Source: an uncultured SAR86 cluster bacterium
Lineage (GTDB): Bacteria > Pseudomonadota > Gammaproteobacteria > Magnimaribacterales > AG-339-G14
DNA length: 64,000 bases
Reading direction: 5' to 3'
Assembly (NCBI GenBank): GCA_902616715.1
Contig: CACMTR010000001.1
Coordinates: forward strand, 124,001 to 188,000
Shown: piece after piece, positions 7,344 through 16,394 of the stretch
How positions within the stretch are numbered: position 1 is the first letter of the stretch
How the letters are laid out: each line of letters starts with the position of its first letter
Notes under the pieces: model-generated
What the model saw: only the letters and a program-made list of their open reading frames with translations
The model's database searches: none
What the model was told of the DNA's origin: nothing
Position numbers and translations under genes: made by a program

Positions 7344-8771
7344 ATGTTTAAAGAATATAAAAACTTCGATGCTACAGGACTGGCTGAGCTTCTTAATAAA
7401 AAAGAGATTAAACCAAGCGAATTATTAGACGAAGCCATCTTTCAAACAGAAATATTAGATCCTCTTATCAATGCAATTCCGCAAAAACATTTTGAATTAG
7501 CTAAACAACAACTTGAGAGTAAATTAGGCAAACCTTTTCATGGAGTTCCTTTCTTACTGAAAGACTTACATGCCTCATTAAAAGGAACTATAACTTCGGA
7601 TGGTTCTAGATTGAATGAAAAAAATATTGCCAAATTTACTGATACTTTAACTCAAAGGTGTCTTGACTCTGGGCTGGTAATTTTTGGCAAAACAAATTCG
7701 CCTGAATTTGGTTTGACTGTTACCACTGAACCGGTTCTGCACGGCCCAACTAGAAATCCTTGGAATCTAGATTATTCTGCTGGTGGATCTAGCGGCGGAG
7801 CGGCAGCAGCTGTCGCGGCAGGAATAATCCCAATGGCTCAAGCAACTGATGGAGGTGGCTCTATTAGAATTCCAGCTTCATGTTGTGGGCTAGTAGGTTT
7901 AAAACCTACCAGAGCAAGAACCCCAAGGGGCCCAGCAGTATTTGAAGGTTGGGCTGGACAATCTATTGCCCATTGCGTTTCTGTTTCTGTTAGAGATAGT
8001 GCTCTTTTATTAGATGCGACTGCAGGTGCTGAGGTGGGGAGTCCATATCATGCTCCGTATCAAGAAAATAGTTTTGTCTCGGCTCTGGAACTAAATCCTA
8101 AGTCTTTAAAAATTGCATACATTGTTCCAGATTTTGTTGCTTTGGATCCTGAGGTAAACGCAGTGATGAAAAAAACGATTAACTTATTAGAGGGTTTGGG
8201 CCACAAAATAGAGAATCAAACAATCAATTTACCTTTTGAAGAAATGATGAATACCATTGCAAATATCATTTCATCGAGCATGGCAAATAAAATTGATGAA
8301 GTCGAAAAAGAAATGAATATTACTGTTGATAATTCCCTCTTAGAAAACGTATCTTTGCAAATGCAAAAAAATGGAAGAGATGTCCTTGCAAAAGATTATA
8401 TTCAAGCAGTTAAAACGAACCATAAGATTGGATACGAAGTTGAAAAGATGTTTGCGGATTATGACGTTTTATTGAGTCCAGTTCTTGCGAAACCACCTGT
8501 GAAGATTGGAGAGATAAACTTAAACACTACAGATTTTAAAGATTATCAAGAAAAACTTATGGCCTACACTCCTTTTACTGGAATATTTAACCAATCTGGA
8601 CATCCTTCAATATCTTTACCACTTTATAGATCAGATAAAAATTTACCCATTGGTTCAATGTTTACTGCTGCATTTGGTAATGAGTCTTTATTATTTGGAT
8701 TGGCTAAACAGCTCGAGGACGCTGAACCTTGGCTTGGAGCTATAAAGGAAATGAGAACTAACTTAAGTTAG
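7344..8771 (+). CDS. Amidase-signature family amidase
   Basis: This 475-residue protein is an amidase-signature enzyme. Lys73 in LLKDLHAS, the cis-Ser in SAGGSSGGAAAA (145-156) and the nucleophile Ser173 in DGGGSIRIPAS form the Ser-cisSer-Lys triad. Members hydrolyse a range of amides. It is not next to gatC or gatB, and the C-terminus does not read as GatA, so I call it a general amidase rather than the glutamyl-tRNA amidotransferase subunit. It follows pyrC after 2 bases, so it may act on a cyclic or carbamoyl nitrogen compound, but that is inference. Its stop abuts the stop of a small convergent gene. Confidence 0.9.
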   Translation: MFKEYKNFDATGLAELLNKKEIKPSELLDEAIFQTEILDPLINAIPQKHFELAKQQLESKLGKPFHGVPFLLKDLHASLKGTITSDGSRLNEKNIAKFTDTLTQRCLDSGLVIFGKTNSPEFGLTVTTEPVLHGPTRNPWNLDYSAGGSSGGAAAAVAAGIIPMAQATDGGGSIRIPASCCGLVGLKPTRARTPRGPAVFEGWAGQSIAHCVSVSVRDSALLLDATAGAEVGSPYHAPYQENSFVSALELNPKSLKIAYIVPDFVALDPEVNAVMKKTINLLEGLGHKIENQTINLPFEEMMNTIANIISSSMANKIDEVEKEMNITVDNSLLENVSLQMQKNGRDVLAKDYIQAVKTNHKIGYEVEKMFADYDVLLSPVLAKPPVKIGEINLNTTDFKDYQEKLMAYTPFTGIFNQSGHPSISLPLYRSDKNLPIGSMFTAAFGNESLLFGLAKQLEDAEPWLGAIKEMRTNLS

Positions 8772-8936
8772 TTATTCGTTCAAAGCTTCTCTAGTTTCTT
8801 CCTCAAGATTTGCCCTGAAATCGGATTCTTGAATATACATACCCAACCCGGCAAGAATTGCAGTTATCGCAGCAATGACAATAAAGAAAATAACCAAGTT
8901 TCTTGTTATTTGGTAATCATTGAGATCGTTTGACAT
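8772..8936 (-). CDS. Small single-span membrane protein
   Basis: This frame encodes 54 residues beginning MSNDLNDYQITRNLVIFFIV and ending ETREALNE. Residues about 12-34 form one clear membrane helix, followed by an acidic cytoplasmic or periplasmic tail. TATAAT on the minus strand ends 6 bases before the ATG and no Shine-Dalgarno is visible, so the mRNA may be leaderless. The stop abuts the amidase stop. The composition looks like a genuine small inner-membrane protein; the function is unknown. Confidence 0.62.
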   Translation of the reverse strand: MSNDLNDYQITRNLVIFFIVIAAITAILAGLGMYIQESDFRANLEEETREALNE

Positions 8937-8942
8937 GATTGC

Positions 8943-8948
8943 ATTATA
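8943..8948 (-). promoter_or_regulatory. Putative -10 element of the small membrane-protein gene
   Basis: On the minus strand this reads TATAAT and is separated from the ATG (8936) by 6 bases, the distance expected if transcription starts at the A of the start codon. No clear -35 was found. Confidence 0.4.
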
Positions 8949-8967
8949 CTTATTTTGAGATCAAAGT

Positions 8968-10230
8968 ATGAAGACTGAAAAAAAAATACTAAGTAAAGAA
9001 GTTATCTCTTGGGCTTTTTACGATTGGGCTAATTCAGCTTTTGCTACAACAGTAATAGCTGGATTTTTCCCCATTTTTTTTAAAAGTTTTTGGGCAAACA
9101 GTTTAAGCGATACTGAAAGCACTGCCTTATTAGGTTTAGCAAACTCTTTATCTGGATTTTTTATTTTGATTTTTGCTCCTTTCTTAGGTGCACTTGCCGA
9201 TATAACCTTCAGAAAAAAATATATGTTGGTTTTCTTTATGTTGATTGGTGCAGGCTCAACAGTTTCTTTCTTTTTTATTTACGAAGGATATTGGATGATT
9301 GCAGTGATCGCATACATCTTGGCAAGTATTGGTTTCTCCGGTGGAAATATTTTTTATGATTCTCTTATTATTGATGTTTCAAATGACCAGTCACGAAACC
9401 AAGTCTCAGCTTTCGGTTACGCAATGGGTTATTTAGGAGGCGGGATATTGTTTGTTGTAAACGTATTAATGTATCTGCAACCAAATATTTTTGGCTTGGC
9501 TTCTGAAATTGATGCGGTTTTGTTTTCTTTTTTGAGTGTTGCTATTTGGTGGTCAATTTTCACTTTGCCACTGATTAAGTTCGTAAAGGAAAGAAAAGGT
9601 GAAATTACTTCACTTTCATTAACAAGCACTGTGAAGAATTCTTTTTTTAGAGTCATAAATACTTTTAAAGAAATAAGACAATACAAAAATCTCTTTTATT
9701 TCTTAGTTGCCTATTGGCTTTACATGGATGGCATAGATACAGTAGTAAGAATGGCTTTAGCCTTCGGCAGCGATATCGGCTTGGCCTCATCGGAGTTAAT
9801 AGTCGCCTTAATAATTACACAGTTTATTGGGTTTCCTTCAACCATATTTTTTGGCTTGTTAGCAGAAAGATTTGGGTTAAAAATTCTTTTATATATAGGT
9901 ATAGGAATTTACATTTTAATTTGTTTTGGGGGCTTGGTAATTTCAACCATCTTTGGTTTTTATCTTTTAGCTGGAGTTATAGGACTAGTTCAAGGCGGAG
10001 TCCAATCAGTTAGTAGGGCAGTTTTCTCAAAAATGGTTCCTGATGGAAAAGATTCTGAATTTTTTGGATTTTATAATTTGGTCGGTAAATCCGCAGTAAT
10101 CTTTGGTCCAATGATGATGGGTTTGGTAAGTTATTTGTTCAGCGATCCAAGAGCAGGAATCATTAGTTTGTTAATACTTTTTATTCCTGGACTATTAGTT
10201 TTAAGAATGGTCGAAATTAAAGAGAGATAA
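8968..10230 (+). CDS. MFS transporter, UMF1 / Atg22-like
   Basis: This is a 420-residue membrane protein with about 12 hydrophobic segments. The N-terminal WAFYDWANSAFATTV segment (about 15-29) is a hallmark of the UMF1 (Atg22-like) branch of the major facilitator superfamily. The loop GALADITFRKKY corresponds to the MFS loop 2-3 motif. In yeast Atg22 exports amino acids from the vacuole; bacterial substrates are mostly unknown. Its 3' end overlaps the convergent GDPD gene by 14 bases. Confidence 0.9.
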   Translation: MKTEKKILSKEVISWAFYDWANSAFATTVIAGFFPIFFKSFWANSLSDTESTALLGLANSLSGFFILIFAPFLGALADITFRKKYMLVFFMLIGAGSTVSFFFIYEGYWMIAVIAYILASIGFSGGNIFYDSLIIDVSNDQSRNQVSAFGYAMGYLGGGILFVVNVLMYLQPNIFGLASEIDAVLFSFLSVAIWWSIFTLPLIKFVKERKGEITSLSLTSTVKNSFFRVINTFKEIRQYKNLFYFLVAYWLYMDGIDTVVRMALAFGSDIGLASSELIVALIITQFIGFPSTIFFGLLAERFGLKILLYIGIGIYILICFGGLVISTIFGFYLLAGVIGLVQGGVQSVSRAVFSKMVPDGKDSEFFGFYNLVGKSAVIFGPMMMGLVSYLFSDPRAGIISLLILFIPGLLVLRMVEIKER

Positions 10231-10948
10231 CATTTTTAATCAAAACATTTTTCAAAACTTTAGGCTTATCGGTCATTATTCCATCGACTCCTAAGTCGAT
10301 TAATCTTTGCATATCTTTTTCTTCGTTGATGGTCCACACATGAACTTTTAAATCTAGCAACTTGCATCTTTCCAACAAGCTTTTAGATAAAACCTTTAAT
10401 CCTTTCCAAGTTTCTGGGATTTGGACTATCTTAGACCTTAAGTTAGGAAGATTTAAAAATTTAAGCTTTACAATGTCCCTTATACCCATACTTGTAAGAA
10501 TCCTAGGATTAAGATATTGAACTTCGTCTAAATTTTTTGAATTAAATGACCCTATACAAACTCTTTCTTCTGCTTTTGTATCTTTAAGAATTTTCAAAAC
10601 TGTTTTACCTATTTTAGGAATTTTTAAGTCTATGTTAAAAAAACTCGATGGAAATTCTTCTAAAAGTTCATACAGAGTAGGAGTGTGACCTGATTTATAG
10701 AAATCTAATTTGTTTAATTCCTCAAAATTGATTTCTTTTATTTTTATTTTTCTTCCACATACTCTTTCAAGATCTTTATCATGAAAGGTAACAATTTTAT
10801 TATCTTTCGTTTTCCTTAAATCTGTCTCTAAATAATTAAAACCTAGATCCTTTGAATCTCTAAAAGCTTCTATTGTATTTTCTCTAAAGTTACTAGTATC
10901 CCCTCGGTGCACAAAAGCTTGAAAATTTTTATCTAAGAACCCTCCCAT
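10217..10948 (-). CDS. Glycerophosphodiester phosphodiesterase
   Basis: This is a 243-residue GDPD-family TIM barrel. The signature VHRGDTSNFRENTIEAF (about 13-29) gives the first catalytic His and the ENT motif, YLETDLR supplies the metal Glu/Asp, and TFHDKDLERV the second His. The late segment VHVWTINEEKDM is also typical. It hydrolyses glycerophosphodiesters to glycerol-3-phosphate and an alcohol. There is no signal peptide, so it is a cytoplasmic UgpQ-like form. It could recycle phospholipid head groups. Confidence 0.9.
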   Translation of the reverse strand: MGGFLDKNFQAFVHRGDTSNFRENTIEAFRDSKDLGFNYLETDLRKTKDNKIVTFHDKDLERVCGRKIKIKEINFEELNKLDFYKSGHTPTLYELLEEFPSSFFNIDLKIPKIGKTVLKILKDTKAEERVCIGSFNSKNLDEVQYLNPRILTSMGIRDIVKLKFLNLPNLRSKIVQIPETWKGLKVLSKSLLERCKLLDLKVHVWTINEEKDMQRLIDLGVDGIMTDKPKVLKNVLIKNVISL

Positions 10949-11005
10949 GGCAAGTATTATTTCATAAATTTAATACTAAAAAATAATGTAATATTGAATT
11001 TATAA

Positions 11006-12376
11006 ATGAACACCTCAAGCCCCAAAAAATTGGGTATCACTGAAGTCGTATTAAGGGATGGAAATCAATCCCTGCTCGCTACCAGAATTAAAATTGAAGA
11101 CCTTCTTCCTATAGCTAATGCCTTAGACCAAATTGGTTATTGGTCTATAGAGTCTTGGGGCGGGGCTACTTTTGATGCTTGTCTGAGGTATTTAAATGAA
11201 GATCCCTGGGAAAGGCTTAGACTTTTTAAAGAGGCTATGCCAAATACTAAACAGCAAATGCTTTTGAGGGGGCAAAACTTATTGGGGTATAAACACTTTC
11301 CTGATTCTGTGGTGGAAAAATTTATAAATAGATCCTCTGAAAACGGAATAGATGTATTTAGAATTTTTGATGCTTTAAATGATGTCAACAACTTGGAGTT
11401 TTCAATAAAACAGGTAAAGGAAAATTCTAAACATGCTCAAGCTGCAATGGCCTATACAGTAAGTCCTGTGCATAAAATAGAGTATTGGCTAGATCTAGCA
11501 AAAAAATTTGAAGACTTGGGAGTTGATTCGATTGCAATAAAAGATATGTCTGGAATTCTAAAACCTTATGTTGCTTTTGAGATGATCTCTCAATTAAAGG
11601 AAATAATCTCAGTTCCTATACATATGCAAACTCATGCAACTGCAGGATTATCTACGGCTACGAATCTGAAAGCTGTTGAAGCAGGAATAGATAATGTCGA
11701 TACTTCAATATCATCAATGAGTCTAACTTATGGACACTCTCCAACCGAGAGCATTGTTTCAAGTTTTGAGGATTCTGAACGAGCTACAGGACTTGATTTG
11801 TTGAAGCTTCAAAAAGTCGCAGACTATTTTAAAAAAGTTAGAGTTAAGTACTCAGAATTTGAAGGTAGCCTGAAAGGAGTAGATACGCAGATGCTATCTA
11901 GCCAAGTTCCTGGAGGCATGCTTTCAAATTTAGAATCTCAATTGAAAGAATTAAATAAAATTAATCTTTTTGAGGATGTAATAAAAGAAATACCAAAGGT
12001 AAGAAAAGATTTGGGATTCCCTCCGTTGGTTACTCCAGTTTCACAAATTGTTGGCGCGCAAGCTATGATGAATGTCTCAGAAAAAAAACCTTACAATAAT
12101 TTATCAAAAGAAACGATTAATCTAGCTACTGGCCATTATGGAAAACTTCCTGGCAGGATAAATGATGAGTTGCTAGCACTCGTTGAAAAAAATCAAGAAA
12201 CTGTAAGTGTAAGACCTGCAGATCTCATAGAAGATGACATAGAGGAAAGAAAAGAGGATTTAAAAAATTTTTGCGTCCAGAACAATCTCAAAGATTATAG
12301 TAAAAACGAAGAATATTTACTTTGTTTTATTCAATTTCCTTACAGCACCACGGACTATTTAAAAAGTCTTGCATAA
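11006..12376 (+). CDS. Biotin-dependent carboxyltransferase subunit (PycB/OadA-like) without biotinyl domain
   Basis: This 456-residue protein is the carboxyltransferase TIM barrel of pyruvate carboxylase subunit B or oxaloacetate decarboxylase alpha. It has VVLRDGNQSLLATR (14-27), the probable carboxylated Lys179 in AIKDMSG, metal His residues in IHMQTHATAG (205-214) and SSQVPGGMLSNL. It ends at about the point where the barrel-associated domain finishes, so the C-terminal biotinyl domain (usually with MKM) is absent. The usual DAHQS reads DGNQS here. No partner subunit lies in the window. Pyruvate or oxaloacetate is the likely substrate; I cannot choose between carboxylase and decarboxylase. 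An intrinsic terminator follows. Confidence 0.85.
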   Translation: MNTSSPKKLGITEVVLRDGNQSLLATRIKIEDLLPIANALDQIGYWSIESWGGATFDACLRYLNEDPWERLRLFKEAMPNTKQQMLLRGQNLLGYKHFPDSVVEKFINRSSENGIDVFRIFDALNDVNNLEFSIKQVKENSKHAQAAMAYTVSPVHKIEYWLDLAKKFEDLGVDSIAIKDMSGILKPYVAFEMISQLKEIISVPIHMQTHATAGLSTATNLKAVEAGIDNVDTSISSMSLTYGHSPTESIVSSFEDSERATGLDLLKLQKVADYFKKVRVKYSEFEGSLKGVDTQMLSSQVPGGMLSNLESQLKELNKINLFEDVIKEIPKVRKDLGFPPLVTPVSQIVGAQAMMNVSEKKPYNNLSKETINLATGHYGKLPGRINDELLALVEKNQETVSVRPADLIEDDIEERKEDLKNFCVQNNLKDYSKNEEYLLCFIQFPYSTTDYLKSLA

Positions 12377-12380
12377 AAAA

Positions 12381-12409
12381 AAAGCCTCTCAAAAGAGAGG
12401 CTTTTTTTG
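12381..12409. terminator. Bidirectional intrinsic terminator
   Basis: AGCCTCTC (12383-12390), loop AAAA, and GAGAGGCT (12395-12402) form a strong hairpin flanked by an A-run before and a T-run after. It lies between convergent genes and can end both the carboxyltransferase transcript (plus) and the TorF-like gene transcript (minus). Confidence 0.95.
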
Positions 12410-12419
12410 TTAAGAATTT

Positions 12420-13031
12420 TTACATTCCTAAAGTTACAACAAATGCGTCTTCGTCAGCAGTTCCTGAGTCAGATTCATAGTCTGTGTAAGCTAAAGATAA
12501 AGTAAAGTCTCCAACTGGGATATCGTAACCAATTACATAGTTAGTACCTGAGTCTTCGTAATCTCCGTAAGAGAGACCAATTGAACCAGGTCCAGCGTCA
12601 AAACCGTAAGAGATTTCAGCGTAATCGCCAAACTCGTCTCCAGCTGCGTAGAAAAGTCCTACACCCATGACGTCTAATCCTAGGTAAGTTTCTGAGAAAT
12701 CACTCGCAGATACTCCAGGATATGTAACTTCGATGAAACCAATGTCGTATCCGATGTCACCAATTGAACCTGAGTAACCACCGTAGTAGTCTAATTCAAG
12801 AGATTCACCATTACCGAATTTGGCTGATCCGCCCCAAGTTCCAATATAGAAACCTGCATCAGTTTCTAGGTCAAAACCACCGGAAACAGAAACTTCACCA
12901 CCGTTTTGAGTCATTCCACGCCAGATGTAATCTGAAGTTATGGCCATGTTTCCTGAAACTGAGACTGCGTGAGCAATACCAGAAGAAGCAATAAGCACTA
13001 AACTAACGACTAATGTTTTAAGTTTATTCAT
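12420..13031 (-). CDS. TorF-like putative outer-membrane porin
   Basis: This 203-residue protein has a clear signal peptide with cleavage after HA (about residue 22). The mature part is rich in Gly, Tyr, Asp and Ser with alternating beta-strand pattern; GNMAITSDYIWRGMTQ near its start is typical of the Gcw_chp / TorF family of putative porins. It ends in a beta-strand, as outer-membrane barrels do. A Shine-Dalgarno (GGAG) precedes the ATG. The upstream 215-base gap (13032-13246) should hold its promoter. The transported solute is unknown; strong acidity suggests cation or peptide passage only as a guess. Confidence 0.82.
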   Translation of the reverse strand: MNKLKTLVVSLVLIASSGIAHAVSVSGNMAITSDYIWRGMTQNGGEVSVSGGFDLETDAGFYIGTWGGSAKFGNGESLELDYYGGYSGSIGDIGYDIGFIEVTYPGVSASDFSETYLGLDVMGVGLFYAAGDEFGDYAEISYGFDAGPGSIGLSYGDYEDSGTNYVIGYDIPVGDFTLSLAYTDYESDSGTADEDAFVVTLGM

Positions 13032-13246
13032 ATGTTCTCCATTTATAAATTTATAAACTGAAACATAATTTTAAACCTAAAAAAGTTGAACGGGTAAATT
13101 AAAAAAATGCCGCTTATATGGATTTTTTGCTCTTTTCAAGCACAAAATGTAGTTTTTTCTACCCTTATAGCTTTATTTTAGTGCATTTTATGTTTTGTAC
13201 TAAATAAAAATTGAATTTTGATCAGATAAAAGTTTAAATCTTGCAC

Positions 13247-14230
13247 ATGAAATTTAAAGCACTAGTTTCTTCAGAATCAAATAAAAAGTATGAATCGAAA
13301 GTACAATCTAGAACCATTCAAGATCTTCCAGAGGGAGATGTTCTAATAAAAGTTTATTTTTCTTCATTAAATTATAAGGACGCACTATCAGCAATTGGCA
13401 ACAAAGGTGTTTCGAGAAACTATCCTCACACCCCAGGCATTGATGCAGCGGGAATTATAGAAACTTCAGAATCTAAAAATTTTAAAGTAGGAGAAGAAGT
13501 TATTGTCACTGGTTATGATTTAGGAATGAATACCTCAGGGGGCTTTTCGGAATATATAAGAGTTCCCAGTGAATGGGTTGTGAAAAAACCCGAGGGCATC
13601 TCTCTATCCGAATCGATGGCTTTGGGTACCGCAGGCCTTACGGCAGGTCTTTGTGTAAGAAAGCTTATAAACCATAAGCTGACTCCTGACTCAGGGAAAT
13701 TATTTGTCACGGGTGCAACTGGCGGCGTAGGAATCGTTGCGATGATGTTACTTTCAAAACTTGGTTTTGAAGTTGTTGCCATTACTGGAAAACTTGATTC
13801 ACAAGACATGCTGAAAGAATATGGAGCTAGCGAGGTTATAACAAGAGAAGACTTAGATCAGCCACTTATTAGCCCACTACAAAAATCTATTTATGCTGGG
13901 GGTATTGATGCGGTTGGCGGAAACGTTTTATCAAATCTTCTTTGTGCAACTTCGCAAAGAGCAGCAATAGCTTGTTGTGGTATGGTTAATGGCGCTGACC
14001 TTAACACGAGTGTTTTTCCTTTTATTTTGAGAGGTATTTCTTTATACGGCGTCGATTCTGCTGAAACAGAATTAGGAATCAAAGAAGAGGTTTGGAATAA
14101 TTTTTCCAGTGCATGGAAATTAAAGGATTTAGAAAATCAGATTAAGGAAATAACTCTATCAGATTTACCTGCAGAAATTGATACTATACTTAAAGGCCAA
14201 CAGATCGGTAGAATACGAGTGAAAATTTAA
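13247..14230 (+). CDS. acuI: Acrylyl-CoA reductase-like zinc-independent quinone oxidoreductase (YhdH/AcuI family)
   Basis: The ATG at 13247 is preferred over an in-frame TTG at 13241, giving 327 residues. It is a medium-chain reductase without the Zn ligands. Family signatures are LNYKDALSAIGN, YPHTPGIDAAG (about 59-69) and the NADPH site VTGATGGVGIVAM (about 147-159). YhdH/AcuI enzymes reduce acryloyl-CoA to propionyl-CoA, which in marine bacteria helps detoxify acrylate made from DMSP. No other DMSP gene is present here, so the AcuI role is inference. A tiny membrane-protein gene follows after 2 bases. Confidence 0.85.
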   Translation: MKFKALVSSESNKKYESKVQSRTIQDLPEGDVLIKVYFSSLNYKDALSAIGNKGVSRNYPHTPGIDAAGIIETSESKNFKVGEEVIVTGYDLGMNTSGGFSEYIRVPSEWVVKKPEGISLSESMALGTAGLTAGLCVRKLINHKLTPDSGKLFVTGATGGVGIVAMMLLSKLGFEVVAITGKLDSQDMLKEYGASEVITREDLDQPLISPLQKSIYAGGIDAVGGNVLSNLLCATSQRAAIACCGMVNGADLNTSVFPFILRGISLYGVDSAETELGIKEEVWNNFSSAWKLKDLENQIKEITLSDLPAEIDTILKGQQIGRIRVKI

Positions 14231-14232
14231 AT

Positions 14233-14361
14233 ATGGAGAAAAAGGAAAACAACTATAACGAAAAAATTGCTAGCTCAGATAGTAAGGCTGATGCAGTGGT
14301 GGCTGTTTGTGCAGTTTTAGTAATTACAGCAATTATCGTTTTTTGGGTATCTACACAATAA
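14233..14361 (+). CDS. Very small single-span membrane protein
   Basis: This frame of 42 residues starts MEKKENNYNEKIASSDSKAD and continues with one strong membrane helix (about 21-39) ending WVSTQ. The ATG lies 2 bases after the acuI stop and the next gene follows 20 bases after its stop, so it fits within an operon. Length and hydrophobic pattern argue for a real small membrane protein. The function is unknown. Confidence 0.55.
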   Translation: MEKKENNYNEKIASSDSKADAVVAVCAVLVITAIIVFWVSTQ

Positions 14362-14381
14362 CATTTCACGGAGAGAAAATT

Positions 14382-15341
14382 ATGTCAAAAGCATCTGAAT
14401 TAAAAAAACAACTTAGATTACCTGTCATCGGCGCTCCATTATTTACAGTGTCTTATCCTGAATTAGTTATTGCTCAATGCAAGGCAGGTGTCGTTGGTTC
14501 TTTTCCGGCCTTAAATGCCAGGCCTCAAGAAGAATTAGAAGTCTGGATTAATAAAATTTCCGAAGAGCTCAAAAAATATCAAGACGAAAATCCTGATAAA
14601 AAAGTTGCTCCTTTCGCCGTCAATCAAATTTGTCACCACTCAAATGATCGCTTACAACATGATGTTGATGTTTGTGTAAAACATGAAGTTCCTTTGATTA
14701 TCACAAGTTTGAGGGCACCAAAGTTTGTTACTGAAGCAGTCCATAGTTACGGTGGGCTAGTAATGCATGACGTTATCAACATAAGACACGCTAAAAAAGC
14801 AATTGAAGAGGGCGCAGATGGACTGATTTTAGTTTGTGCTGGCGCCGGGGGCCATGCTGGTACACTGAGTCCATTTGCCTTAGTTCGTGAAGTTAGAGAA
14901 TTTTTTGATGGGCCAATTGCTTTGTCAGGAAGTATTTCTGAAGGATCATCGATTTTATCAGCTTTAGCTCTTGGTGCTGACTTTGCTTACATTGGAACTA
15001 AATTCATAGCTACTGCTGAAGCAAATGCATCTCCAGGATATAAGCAAATGATTGTAGATAGTAAAGCTGATGACATAATGTACAGCGCAACTTTTACTGG
15101 CGTGCATGGAAATTATCTTCGCCCGAGCGTCGAAGCCGCAGGTCTAAACCCAGAAGAGCATATGGATGGAAGTAAAGACTCAATGAATTTTGGATCTTCT
15201 GCCACTAAAGCCTGGAAAGACATTTGGGGATCAGGTCAAGGAATAGGAAACATCAATGTTGTCAAAACTGTAAGTGATGCCGTGGACGATTTAGAAGAAG
15301 AATATAATTCAGCAAAACTTAGACTCGAAGAAGTTGGTTAA
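14382..15341 (+). CDS. Nitronate monooxygenase (2-nitropropane dioxygenase family)
   Basis: I start at ATG 14382 (319 residues), preceded by GGAGAG as Shine-Dalgarno; a longer frame from 14307 would read through the small membrane-protein gene. This is an FMN-dependent TIM barrel: LPVIGAPLF near the start, CAGAGGHAGTLSPF (about 151-164) and ALSGSISEGSS / ALGADFAYIGTKF (phosphate-binding part) are family motifs. Such enzymes oxidise nitronates, such as propionate-3-nitronate, to carbonyl compounds and nitrite; some family members have other flavin reactions. Convergent with trxB, with a 15-base gap. Confidence 0.9.
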   Translation: MSKASELKKQLRLPVIGAPLFTVSYPELVIAQCKAGVVGSFPALNARPQEELEVWINKISEELKKYQDENPDKKVAPFAVNQICHHSNDRLQHDVDVCVKHEVPLIITSLRAPKFVTEAVHSYGGLVMHDVINIRHAKKAIEEGADGLILVCAGAGGHAGTLSPFALVREVREFFDGPIALSGSISEGSSILSALALGADFAYIGTKFIATAEANASPGYKQMIVDSKADDIMYSATFTGVHGNYLRPSVEAAGLNPEEHMDGSKDSMNFGSSATKAWKDIWGSGQGIGNINVVKTVSDAVDDLEEEYNSAKLRLEEVG

Positions 15342-15356
15342 GTTTTAATTATATTT

Positions 15357-16301
<945 letters not shown>

Positions 16302-16369
16302 CTAAATTAATTAGAAAAAAAGAGACAGATAGAATAATTCTGAAACTATTATTAAATAGTAAGGACAGA

Positions 16370-16375
16370 TATAAT
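16370..16375 (+). promoter_or_regulatory. Putative -10 element of ftsK
   Basis: A perfect TATAAT ends 19 bases before the TTG start codon of ftsK. No good -35 is visible at the right distance and no Shine-Dalgarno lies between, so the leader would be about 12 bases. Confidence 0.35.
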
Positions 16376-16394
16376 AGATTTTTGAATTGAAAAA

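Noticed and set aside
11006-12376. Start of an oxaloacetate decarboxylase Na+ pump operon
   Set aside because: No oadB or oadG follows; a strong terminator ends the unit.
13032-13246. 24-codon frame MPLIWIFCS in the gap before acuI
   Set aside because: Too short, no Shine-Dalgarno and no conserved feature; the gap is better seen as a promoter region.
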